This document shows positions 42,486 to 50,669 of a stretch of 64,000 nt of DNA, piece after piece (positions within the stretch are counted from its first letter, which is position 1; the number at the start of each line of letters is the position of its first letter). The DNA is from JBFMEX01 sp040752215 (lineage in GTDB: Bacteria > Pseudomonadota > Alphaproteobacteria > Rhizobiales > Hyphomicrobiaceae). Below the pieces are notes generated by a model, which ran no database searches, had not been told where the DNA came from, and saw only the letters and a list, made by a program, of their open reading frames with translations. A program made the translations under genes and the position numbers. The DNA lies in the NCBI GenBank assembly GCA_040752215.1, contig JBFMEX010000053.1:1-64000 (forward strand). The letters run 5' to 3'.

Positions 42486-43655
42486 TCAGAGATCCGCGGC
42501 GCTTTTCAACCCAATGCACACGTCGTCCACATCGCTTTCCACAAGGCAGAGCGCGCTCGGCAGATTGAGGCCGCGGCCGCAGATGTCGTAGGCGACGGGG
42601 CTGCGCGCGCGCGCCTGTTCGGCGGCGAAGGCGGCCCGATAGGCCGGTATCGAGCTCAACGGCGAGAAGAACGGGCGGCTGGCGATGCCCCGGTCCGACA
42701 GCCGCTCGATCACTGCGAATTTGTCTAGCCCGGGGCGGGAGGGCAGGATCGCGGTCACCATCCAATAAGAATTGAGCACGCCTGCGGGCTCGGCGTTGAG
42801 CGCGAGGCCGTCGAGGCCGGCCAGACGGTCGCGGTACCAGGCGAAAATCTGCCGCTTCTTCGCCACCAGCTCGCCGATGCGCTCGATCTGGGCGAGCCCG
42901 AGCGCCGCCTGCACCGCGCTCATCTTGTACTTGAACGCGACCTCGTCGTTGAGGAAGCGGGTGTCTCCCGGATTGCGGCCATGATCCTGCAGCTTGCGTA
43001 CACGAGCGGCGAGCGCAGCATCGTCGGTGACGAGCATGCCGCCTTCGCCAGTGGTCATGGTTTTCGAGCCGTGGAAGCTGAACACGCCTGCGTGGCCGAA
43101 GGTGCCGGCCGGACGCCCTTGCAGGGTCGAGCCGAGTGCCTCGGCGGCATCCTCGAGCAGGAACAAGCCGTGCTCCTCAGCCAACGCACGTATCGCGACG
43201 AGGTCCGGCATGCTGCCATAGAGGTCGACAGCAATGATCGCCTTCGTGCGCGGGCCCAATGCACTGCTGATGGTGTCTGCGGTCAGGCACCAGGTCGTGG
43301 AATCGATATCGACGAAGCGCGGCGTGGCGCCGAGATAGCTGATCGGCGCAGCGCTGGCGATCCAGGTCGCCTCGGGCACGATCACCTCGTCGCCGGGGCC
43401 GATGCCGGCCGCGGCCAGCGCGAGATGGATGCCGGACGTGCACGACGGCAGGCTGATCGCGTGCTTGACCCGATGGTGAGCCGCGAACGCCGCCTCGAAG
43501 CGGGCGTTGAACGTGCCGGCATTCTCGTACCAGGCGGTGCGCACCGCCTCCAGCACGTAGCGCTCCTCGAGCTCGGTGATCGACGGCCCGGCAACCGGGA
43601 TGCGGCGCGCGTTGTCGTAGGTCGGGGGCATCGCCGCTGCTCCGGTCGCCCTCAT
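42486..43655 (-). CDS. DegT/DnrJ/EryC1-family sugar aminotransferase
   Basis: 389-aa PLP enzyme that transaminates nucleotide-activated keto sugars. The PLP lysine is in FSFHGSKTMTTGEGG, with EVIVPEATWIASAAPI and FLLEDAAEALGS as supporting motifs. The start ATG overlaps the stop of the upstream methyltransferase gene (ATGA); MPPTYDN eight codons later is an alternative. It probably forms an amino sugar for the surface polysaccharide. Confidence 0.9.
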   Translation of the reverse strand: MRATGAAAMPPTYDNARRIPVAGPSITELEERYVLEAVRTAWYENAGTFNARFEAAFAAHHRVKHAISLPSCTSGIHLALAAAGIGPGDEVIVPEATWIASAAPISYLGATPRFVDIDSTTWCLTADTISSALGPRTKAIIAVDLYGSMPDLVAIRALAEEHGLFLLEDAAEALGSTLQGRPAGTFGHAGVFSFHGSKTMTTGEGGMLVTDDAALAARVRKLQDHGRNPGDTRFLNDEVAFKYKMSAVQAALGLAQIERIGELVAKKRQIFAWYRDRLAGLDGLALNAEPAGVLNSYWMVTAILPSRPGLDKFAVIERLSDRGIASRPFFSPLSSIPAYRAAFAAEQARARSPVAYDICGRGLNLPSALCLVESDVDDVCIGLKSAADL

Positions 43656-44821
43656 GCGGCCTGTCTCCGCGGCCGGTCCAGATAGATCATCTCGAGATCC
43701 GGGCGGCCGATGTCGCGCTTCCAGCGCTCGAGCACGTCGCGCGCGATGCGCGGATTGAGGCCGGCGAACACAGTGTCGACGTCCGCCGGCAGTGCGGCGG
43801 GATCGAGCACCGCGAGGCCGAGGTGCGGGGCCTTCTGGGCATGGGGATTGCGGTCGAGGAAGCAGGCCGGGCGAATGCGACTCTCCAATGCCGCGGCGAT
43901 GAAGGTGCCGTAGAAGCCGGCGCCATAGATTGCGAGCTTGCGGCTCGCCAGCGCCGCGGCCTCGGCGTCGACGATCCCGCGCACGTCGCGCCACAGAGCG
44001 GCAATCTCGAACAGCTCGGCAAGCTCGCGCGCGAGTAGCGCGCGGTCGAGCGCGGCGGCCTGGCCATGTGCACGCGAGGCGACGGCGAGATAGGCGCCGC
44101 GGTAGGCGCCGCGCTCGAGGCGGTCGAGCTTCAGGCCGGCGCCGGCCAGCGCCCGGTTCAACGAGCTCTCGGTGAAATGGTTGACGTGGTCGACGACGAC
44201 GAGGTCGCCTGGATTGGCGATCGCGTCCGGCACCAGCAGGAAGATCTTTCCGTCGGGCTTCAGCATTCGCGCGAGGTCACGCAGCATGCCGAGCGGATCG
44301 GCGACGTGCTCGAGCACGAAATGGGAGGTGACGAGATCGAACGTTCCGGCCCAGTGCGTCGGTAGTTCGTAGGCCGCCTGACGCTCCGAGGGGATCCAGT
44401 CGCGCCAGGAGTCCTGATAATCGCGGCTGACGTCGAACACAAAGCCCTCGGCGCCGGGCACCTCGCCGAGCAGGCGGCGCAGCGTTGCCGCCTTGGCGGC
44501 GCCGTAGTCGAGGATGCGCGCACCCTGCCGCGGCGCGCAGGTCTCGCGCACGAGGCGCGATTGATGCTCGGCGCGGAACACCTGCACGCCGTCGATCGTG
44601 TCGTAGAGGTGATCGTAGTCCTCGGACGCGAGCGTGATCTTGTAGTCCGTGTCGTAATATGTCGCGAGGTCGGGCAAGTCCGGCGACTGGGCATGCCCGC
44701 AGGTCTCGCACACGTAGACCGAGGCGCCGACATCGAGCGTCGTCGCAATCGAGGTGATGCTCGGTGCGCCGGCCGCATAGACCGGCTCACCGATGGCGCT
44801 GTCGCAGATTCGGCACTGCAT
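43652..44821 (-). CDS. Class I SAM methyltransferase with N-terminal zinc-ribbon-like domain
   Basis: 389-aa protein. N-terminal Cys pairs CRIC and CETCGHAQ form a putative zinc site. A SAM-binding domain follows (ILDYGAAKAATLRRLL, then FDLVTSHFVLEHVADP). The C-terminal third has a nucleotide-binding-like segment (KLAIYGAGFYGTFIAAAL), as in Methyltransf_13/14 proteins that act on sugars or acyl chains. It is coupled to the aminotransferase gene and follows the PhyH gene by five bases, so the three genes probably modify one precursor. Confidence 0.78.
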   Translation of the reverse strand: MQCRICDSAIGEPVYAAGAPSITSIATTLDVGASVYVCETCGHAQSPDLPDLATYYDTDYKITLASEDYDHLYDTIDGVQVFRAEHQSRLVRETCAPRQGARILDYGAAKAATLRRLLGEVPGAEGFVFDVSRDYQDSWRDWIPSERQAAYELPTHWAGTFDLVTSHFVLEHVADPLGMLRDLARMLKPDGKIFLLVPDAIANPGDLVVVDHVNHFTESSLNRALAGAGLKLDRLERGAYRGAYLAVASRAHGQAAALDRALLARELAELFEIAALWRDVRGIVDAEAAALASRKLAIYGAGFYGTFIAAALESRIRPACFLDRNPHAQKAPHLGLAVLDPAALPADVDTVFAGLNPRIARDVLERWKRDIGRPDLEMIYLDRPRRQAA

Positions 44822-44826
44822 CGCAC

Positions 44827-45693
44827 TCACCCCTGCGGCTTGTCGATCAACAGCTCGGGCAGGAACTGGCTGAAGTCGGTACCGACCACCAGCCCGCCGC
44901 GCCAGCCGATCTTGATGCCGGTCGGATCGACGAAATTGAAGATCCGCCACTGCATCGACCAGCGCGGATGGTTGGAGACGTTGGCGCCTGAGGCATGCAG
45001 GGTCAGGTAGTCGATCAGGATCAGGTCGCCGGGTTCGCTCACCGGCGCTACCTGATCGTACTTGGCGAGACGCTCCTGCTCGCGGTCCATGATGAGTGCG
45101 TAGGCGCCGCTGCGGCCGACGCCGCGGTCGTCCTTGTAGACCGGCACGGCGCCTTCGGCGTGTGAGCCCGGGCACAGGATCACCGGACCCATCTCGGGAG
45201 TGATAGGGATGAGCGGCGACCAATAGACGATGCCGTCGAGGCTGCGAAAATGACTGAGGTAGTCCTGGTGCCACGGCGAGCGGAACTTCTCCTCGCCGGG
45301 ATAGTCGATGCGCACTCCGTAGCCGCCGCCGGCGATGCCAGGCACCGCGCCGGGGCGCAGCTGCTTGAACACCTGCATGTTGCGCGCGTTCGAGACCAGC
45401 GCCATCAGCGCAGGGATCTGCTTGACCGCGTCGTAGACCTCGCCGCCGAAGCGTCGGTCGGCGGCGATCAGCTGCATCTGGCCCTTGGTCATCGCCTCCT
45501 CGGGCGTGCTGCACGCGACCTCGAGACCGTGGCGCCCGGCGACCAGCTCGATGATGGTGCGGATGCCCTCCTGGATCGGGCGAATGTCCCGCTCGACGTC
45601 GTAGAAGCCCTTGATGATCGCAAAACCGTCGCGCTCATAGGTCTGGAGCGCCTCGACGGTGTTGGAGATGGGTCTGACTTCGCTTCTGATCAT
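44827..45693 (-). CDS. Phytanoyl-CoA dioxygenase (PhyH)-family protein
   Basis: 288-aa Fe(II)/2-oxoglutarate dioxygenase-type protein. The iron facial triad is visible as H142-x-D144 (SPWHQDYL) and a distal His (LTLHASGANVS), with an Arg for 2-oxoglutarate (NHPRWSMQWR). Such enzymes hydroxylate lipids, amino acids or sugars. First gene of a three-gene group with methyltransferase and aminotransferase. The substrate is unknown. Confidence 0.8.
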   Translation of the reverse strand: MIRSEVRPISNTVEALQTYERDGFAIIKGFYDVERDIRPIQEGIRTIIELVAGRHGLEVACSTPEEAMTKGQMQLIAADRRFGGEVYDAVKQIPALMALVSNARNMQVFKQLRPGAVPGIAGGGYGVRIDYPGEEKFRSPWHQDYLSHFRSLDGIVYWSPLIPITPEMGPVILCPGSHAEGAVPVYKDDRGVGRSGAYALIMDREQERLAKYDQVAPVSEPGDLILIDYLTLHASGANVSNHPRWSMQWRIFNFVDPTGIKIGWRGGLVVGTDFSQFLPELLIDKPQG

Positions 45694-45823
45694 GTCGCCG
45701 CCTCGCTGGACTGGAGCCCTGTCGATCTCAGGCCGGATCGCAGCAGCACTAGACCAGTTTGAGCGGCAACGAAATGCGCCGCGGCGATTGGGCTGTGGAA
45801 CAGACCCCGGCTGTGGCGCCAAA

Positions 45824-47338
45824 TCAGAGGTCGAAGTCGTACTTGGTGATCGAGGTCAGACCATCGAGCTTGATCTGGAAGTCGGCGCGGCCATCGCCGT
45901 CGATGTCGCCCTCGACGAGGATGAACCCGGCCTTCTTCACGTAGTGCAGCTCGCCCTCGCGGCCATGGAACTTCTGCATGCCGATCCACTTGAACATGTC
46001 GTTGCCGGGTTTGGAGCGCTTGGCATCGATGGCCGAGAGATCGATCGTGTCGACGCCGATCTCGAAGTCGGTGATCGTATCGCGGCGGGCAACGCCGGGC
46101 AGGCTGTCGTACTTGTGCGAGTAGGCGAAGGTGTCCGCGCCATCACCGCCGGTCAGCGTATCGCGGCCGCGGCCGCCGTAGATCCAGTCGTCGCCATTGC
46201 CGCCATCGAGCACGTTGCGGCCGGCGCTGCCGATGAGTCCATTGTCGAGATCGTTGCCGAAGCCGTACACCGCCGAGCCGGTGAGCCGCAGGTTCTCGAT
46301 CATCGGCCGGGACATCAGCGAGGTATCGACGCCGCTCTGCAGCATGTCGATGCCGGAGCTGTCGATTATGATGTCGGCCGCATCGTCGGTGATGTAGAGG
46401 TCGTTGCCGGCGCCACCGTTGAGCACGTTGACGAGGTGGTTGCCGATCAGCACGTCGTTGCCGCTGCCGCCGCGCGCGTTCTCGATGTCGACGCCGTTGG
46501 CGATCGAGTAGCCGCCGTAGATGCCGGCCGCGGCGCTGAAGTATCCGCCGCCGCCGTAGCCTTGGACGAGCGTCGCCGGGCGCAGGTCGATCACGACGTC
46601 GAGCGCACCCGAGTAGGCGATCTCGTCGGTGCCGCCGGTGTCCCAGATGCTGGTCCAGTAGGTGCCATCGCCGTTCGAGCCCGGCAGCCAGTAGGTACTG
46701 TTGCCGCTGTTGTAGGTCGTGTTGGCGCCATAGAGCTCCTGCAGCGCGGCAATGTCGAGCGCCATCGGTCCGCCGACGCCACCGTAGGTCCAGCCATACC
46801 CGCTGCCATCGTTCGGCTGGTTATAGGACATCATCGTGTAGTAGCCGTGATTGAGGCCGAAGTTCCCGCGGTCGGTCCACTTGTCCTTGGTCACGCCTTG
46901 AAACAGCCCCGATCCGTGCCAAGTCGAGTGGGGATGCTCGAGCCCGAGGCCGTGTCCGACCTCGTGAATGAACACCCAGAAGCCATTGCCGCCCTTCTGC
47001 AGCGAGGCGTCGTTGAAGTAGGACGCATCACGCACGAAGAAGCCGTGCGCGCCGGTCGGCGACGGCGGGTTGTGCCAGCCGTTATAGAGATCGGTGCCGA
47101 GAATGGTCGTGAGCTGCTGGTCGCTAACGAGGTGCTCGATCAGCTCGCCGCCGCTCGCCACCTCCTCGAAGGTGATATTGGCGACGTTGGAGATAGTCTG
47201 CAGCGCAGTGCGGAACGCCGCCTTCTCAGCCTCGGTCCAGCTCCGCCCATAGTCGTTGGCGAAGGAATAGGTGATTTGATTGTCGGCACCGATCTCGAGC
47301 CAGCTCGTGCTGGCCAACGCATCGCCATACCAGGACAT
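45824..47338 (-). CDS. Serralysin-like secreted zinc metalloprotease with RTX repeats
   Basis: 504-aa M10-type protease. The zinc site HEVGHGLGLEH (residues 125-135) is followed by a Met-turn (YTMMSYNQ). The C-terminal half has calcium-binding nonapeptides (GGSGNDVLIG, GGAGNDLYIT, GGNGDDWIYGGRGRDTLTGG) and a hydrophobic end typical of type I secretion signals (VDTIDLSAID and the final ITKYDFDL). There is no classical signal peptide, and no type I transporter gene lies in the window. The function is presumably extracellular proteolysis. Confidence 0.87.
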   Translation of the reverse strand: MSWYGDALASTSWLEIGADNQITYSFANDYGRSWTEAEKAAFRTALQTISNVANITFEEVASGGELIEHLVSDQQLTTILGTDLYNGWHNPPSPTGAHGFFVRDASYFNDASLQKGGNGFWVFIHEVGHGLGLEHPHSTWHGSGLFQGVTKDKWTDRGNFGLNHGYYTMMSYNQPNDGSGYGWTYGGVGGPMALDIAALQELYGANTTYNSGNSTYWLPGSNGDGTYWTSIWDTGGTDEIAYSGALDVVIDLRPATLVQGYGGGGYFSAAAGIYGGYSIANGVDIENARGGSGNDVLIGNHLVNVLNGGAGNDLYITDDAADIIIDSSGIDMLQSGVDTSLMSRPMIENLRLTGSAVYGFGNDLDNGLIGSAGRNVLDGGNGDDWIYGGRGRDTLTGGDGADTFAYSHKYDSLPGVARRDTITDFEIGVDTIDLSAIDAKRSKPGNDMFKWIGMQKFHGREGELHYVKKAGFILVEGDIDGDGRADFQIKLDGLTSITKYDFDL

Positions 47339-47787
47339 CCGTTAACTCGACACTCTTTGAATTGCGACAAGCCGTTAAGCGGCCGATCGGCAATTCGAGT
47401 GCCAAGCGAGCGGGGCTGGCGCCCCCCGTGGTAAATGGATGTTTCCAAATGCAGCGCAGACCGAAGTCGCCTCGACCATCGTCGCAGGCAACCGCACACG
47501 CAGCACTGTCCAGCCTTTTTTGTGCTATTTCCGATGGTTCTACGCCTCCTCGGCTCAAGCAAGGAGGTCCGCCTCCGGAACAAAAGTCATTAATTCCTGC
47601 GTCATCCGAAGGAGAAATCGACTTTTGCAGAAAGGATTAATCGGCGAATTTCTCCGGGTGCACCGGATTAAACCAGTGCGTCAAATTGGAACGACTGGAG
47701 CCGGCGGCAATACCGAGAATGACCCAATGGCACCCCTCTGAATTAGCGGCCGCCGATCGGTGCACGCGCACGCCAATCGGCAAGCCT
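47339..47787. other. Non-coding stretch upstream of the serralysin gene
   Basis: About 450 bp with locally lower GC, especially 47590-47700, likely to hold the serralysin promoter. I found no convincing -35/-10 pair, RNA gene or small gene in it. Confidence 0.5.
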
Positions 47788-47933
47788 TGTCATCCCGGAC
47801 GGCGGAGCGGCACCTTCGCCGCGCACCCGATCCGGGACCCAGCGCAAGAGTCGCCCGAGGCCCACGATGCATCTTGCGTGCGACGAATTCCCCTGGGTCC
47901 CGGCGCTCGCAAGGGGGCTCGGCCGGGATGACA
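47788..47933. repeat. 146-bp palindromic intergenic repeat (REP/MITE-like)
   Basis: The ends are inverted repeats: TGTCATCCCGGACG at the left and the complement of CGGCCGGGATGACA at the right. Inside, ATCCGGGACCCAG (about 47829) and CTGGGTCCCGG (about 47893) form a second inverted pair. The whole can fold into a long hairpin and ends three bases before the wbqC stop. TGTCATCCCGG-ended repeats are common between alphaproteobacterial genes. Only one copy was noticed in this window. Confidence 0.65.
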
Positions 47934-47936
47934 GGA

Positions 47937-48656
47937 CTACTCGACCCGGCTCGCCAGGAACTCGCGCCACGGCACCGTCGCCGGGTGGATCGCACTCGCT
48001 GCGGCGGGTCCCTCGTTGGCAATGAGGTCGAGCACGGTGACGAACGGCGTGAAATCGCCGTGACGCTGGCGCCACGGCGTCTTGGAGTAGGCGATGTACT
48101 CGACGGCCACTCCCGCCCGCTCGAACGCCTCGTGGTCGAGATAGTTGGCGGCGCCGTGCGCTGTGACATATCGCGTGCCGCAGAGGCGACGAACGAGATC
48201 GAGGATGCGCGCTGATCCGGTGCTTGAGATGCCGAGTGCGCTCGAGCGCACCACCTCGCGCGCCTTCCAGCAGCCGAGATAGCGCGCCGGTCCCTCGATG
48301 CTCGCGATCAGCAGATCGAGGAGACCGGCCTTGGCATGCGCGGCATCGAGCAGGTGCAGCGCCTCGGCGAGGTGTGGCGTGCGGGCGAGGGCGTGCTCGA
48401 TCATCCGGCGGTGCTTCGCCCGCCACTGGTCACCGGCGGTCTCGAGATCGGCGATCAGCTTCCTTTGAGTGCGGTCCTTGAGCGGCACCGTCAGCCACGA
48501 GATGCCCTGCGCGCCTTTCAGCTGCACGCGGTTGGTGAAGCCGCGATCGGCCATCTGCACGTCGTCGAGATGCACGAAGACGTCCGCCGTCGCCACCAGC
48601 TCGAAGAAGCCGGGCCAGGGAAAGTACATCGGCTGGGAAATCACCACTGTCGTCAT
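47937..48656 (-). CDS. WbqC-family protein
   Basis: 239-aa WbqC-like protein, a family found in O-antigen and capsule loci. Conserved N terminus VVISQPMYFPWPGFFEL, then DDVQMADRGFTNRVQLKG and WLTVPLKD. The family is implicated in making modified sugars but its reaction is not settled. It is the last gene of the CDP-sugar operon and is coupled to the formyltransferase (ATG overlaps its stop). That pairing suggests a joint role. Confidence 0.82.
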   Translation of the reverse strand: MTTVVISQPMYFPWPGFFELVATADVFVHLDDVQMADRGFTNRVQLKGAQGISWLTVPLKDRTQRKLIADLETAGDQWRAKHRRMIEHALARTPHLAEALHLLDAAHAKAGLLDLLIASIEGPARYLGCWKAREVVRSSALGISSTGSARILDLVRRLCGTRYVTAHGAANYLDHEAFERAGVAVEYIAYSKTPWRQRHGDFTPFVTVLDLIANEGPAAASAIHPATVPWREFLASRVE

Positions 48657-49354
48657 GGCGCCGGATCCAGAACGACGATGCCGTGCTCGACTTGCAGCGC
48701 GCGAAAAGCGGCAGCGGTACGCGGATCGGCGAGTGGCGGATTGAGGTAGGGTGAGAGGGCGACGGGCGGGGCCGCCTGCTCCAGCTCGAATCCGTGCTCT
48801 GCGAGCAACCGCTCGATCATCGCGAGCGTAACGAGCGCCTTCTGCAGGAATGCGGCCCGATTCCACCACGCCTCGTCGGCACCCGGAGGCACCGGCGTCA
48901 CCGCCTGAACGATGATGCGGCCAGTATCGACGCCGGCATCGACCGAGTGAGCGGTGGCGCCGAGGAATCGCACGCCGACCTCGCGCGCATCTCGCACGCT
49001 GGTCATGCCGGGGAACGCCGGCAGCAGGCTCGGGTGAATGTTGTAGCAGGGCAGCGCGTCGAACAGCTCGCGCGTCACGAGACGCGAGAAGTGAAAGATA
49101 ACCACGCGCGCGCCATGCGAGACGAAGTGCGCGGCCACGCGCTTGGACAGGTCTCGGGCTTCGCGCGACTCGATCCGCGTCGTTGGCAGGCCGAGTGCCG
49201 CCAGCTTGTCCTCGGCGCCGCAGGGCCGATCCGTCACGGCGACGAAATCGACCGGCAGATGCCGGCTCGCCTTGACCACCTCGGCACAAGCGCTCCCCCC
49301 GGCCGACAGCAGGATGCCGAGCGTCAGTCTCTTGCCCGGTGCTCGTTCGCTCAC
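48653..49354 (-). CDS. Formyltransferase-family enzyme (possible sugar N-formyltransferase)
   Basis: 233-aa formyl-THF-dependent transferase fold. The catalytic triad is recognisable: Asn and His in YNIHPSLLPAFPG and Asp in SVDAGVDTGRI. It is shorter than methionyl-tRNA formyltransferase and close in size to PurN. Its operon position, between a WbqC-like protein and a sugar methyltransferase, points to N-formylation of an amino sugar. I chose GTG at 49352-49354, which overlaps the upstream stop by four bases (GTGA). Confidence 0.78.
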   Translation of the reverse strand: MSERAPGKRLTLGILLSAGGSACAEVVKASRHLPVDFVAVTDRPCGAEDKLAALGLPTTRIESREARDLSKRVAAHFVSHGARVVIFHFSRLVTRELFDALPCYNIHPSLLPAFPGMTSVRDAREVGVRFLGATAHSVDAGVDTGRIIVQAVTPVPPGADEAWWNRAAFLQKALVTLAMIERLLAEHGFELEQAAPPVALSPYLNPPLADPRTAAAFRALQVEHGIVVLDPAP

Positions 49355-50097
49355 CCCTTCGTGCACAGGACATACCCGCCCGGCGACGACGACATCACGA
49401 GCTTGCCGTTGACGACCGGATCGACCTCGAAGCGATCGGTCTCGGCGAGGTAGTCGTTCAAGGCGGCCAGCGGCTCGTTACCCTTGGAGAGCATCTGCGA
49501 GCGGCTCTTTGGCGCCTGCGTCTCGTCGAGGTGGCCAAGGATCGTGTCGGCGACGACGAGGTAGCAGCCCTTGGTAACGAGCGGCCCATAGGCCCTGAGC
49601 TCGGCCAGCACGTGGTTTCGGGAATGGTCGGAGTCGAGCACCACCATCACCGAGGCACCCGTCGGGATCTCCTTGCGCACCGCCGCCAGAGTGTCCTCAC
49701 CGACCGAGGAGCCCTGGATCAGCACGCAACGCTTCGACAGCGGGTGCGCCTCGATGGACTGGCGATTGTGGGCGCGGATGTCGATATCGACGCCGATCAC
49801 CTTGCCCTTGCCGATGATCTCGAGCAGCGACGCCATGAAGATGATCGATCCGCCGCGCGCGACGCCGGTCTCGATGATCACGTCCGGCTTGGTGGCCCAG
49901 ATGACCTCCTGAGTCGCCATCACGTCGGCGGGCAGCTGGATGATCGGCAGGCCGAGCCAGGTCCACATGTAGGCGTAGCCGTGACGATCGATCGCCAGCA
50001 GCGCCTCGGTCGCCTTGGCGAACGCGTCCGTATCGCGGCCGAGCGCAAGGCTGCGCTGGCGTCGCTGATCCTCGAACTCCTGGCGATCGTCGTGCAT
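49351..50097 (-). CDS. Cephalosporin hydroxylase (CmcI)/rhamnosyl O-methyltransferase family
   Basis: 248-aa SAM-dependent O-methyltransferase of the CmcI type. SAM-binding motifs are DVIIETGVARGGSIIF and VIGVDIDIRAHNR, with a metal-site acidic stretch VMVVLDSDHSRNHV. Relatives methylate sugars in glycolipids and polysaccharides. It lies between the epimerase and the formyltransferase in the CDP-sugar operon. Confidence 0.82.
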   Translation of the reverse strand: MHDDRQEFEDQRRQRSLALGRDTDAFAKATEALLAIDRHGYAYMWTWLGLPIIQLPADVMATQEVIWATKPDVIIETGVARGGSIIFMASLLEIIGKGKVIGVDIDIRAHNRQSIEAHPLSKRCVLIQGSSVGEDTLAAVRKEIPTGASVMVVLDSDHSRNHVLAELRAYGPLVTKGCYLVVADTILGHLDETQAPKSRSQMLSKGNEPLAALNDYLAETDRFEVDPVVNGKLVMSSSPGGYVLCTKG

Positions 50098-50111
50098 TGA
50101 CGCGCATCCCC

Positions 50112-50669
50112 CTATCGCGGCCGGCCGGCGTCGCTCGCAAGCGAGTCGAGTCCGCCCCACGCCAGATCCCTGTCGCCGATCAGAGCCGGCGCGAGCGGCC
50201 ATTCGATCCCGATTGCGGCATCGTCCCAGCGGAGCCCCGAGCCCGCCCCCGGCACGAACGGCTCGGCCATCTGGTACTGCACCAGGCTGCCCTCGTCCAG
50301 CGTGAGGAAGCCGTGTGCGAACCCTTGCGGAATATAGATCGCGAGGCCGTTGTCCGGCGAAAGCTCGACCGCAACCCAGCGGCCGAACGTCGGCGAGTCG
50401 GGCCGGATATCCACTGCGACGTCGAAGATGCGGCCCGAGAGGCAGCGCACGAGCTTGGACTCGGCATGGGGCGGGCGCTGGTAATGCAGCCCGCGCAACG
50501 TGCCGGCATGCGGGTTCCAGGAGAGCGAGCATTGCAGCGAGCAATCGGCGAGGCCGGCGGCGGCGAACGTCTCGCGGTCGAACGTGCGCTCGAAGTGGCC
50601 GCGCGCGTCCGCATGGCGCGGAAACCGAACGAGCTTCACCTCTGCCAGCGCCAGCGGCTCGACCTGCAT
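50112..50669 (-). CDS. RmlC-like NDP-4-keto-6-deoxysugar 3,5-epimerase
   Basis: 185-aa cupin epimerase. The catalytic His lies in GTLRGLHYQ, and the acid Tyr is probably in VQYQMAEPF; GLRWDDAAIGIEWP completes the family pattern. It could act on a CDP-sugar with rfbF/rfbG, or supply the RmlC step missing from rmlBDA at 37.9-40.8 kb, or both. Its start is coupled to the methyltransferase stop (TGATG). Confidence 0.87.
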   Translation of the reverse strand: MQVEPLALAEVKLVRFPRHADARGHFERTFDRETFAAAGLADCSLQCSLSWNPHAGTLRGLHYQRPPHAESKLVRCLSGRIFDVAVDIRPDSPTFGRWVAVELSPDNGLAIYIPQGFAHGFLTLDEGSLVQYQMAEPFVPGAGSGLRWDDAAIGIEWPLAPALIGDRDLAWGGLDSLASDAGRPR

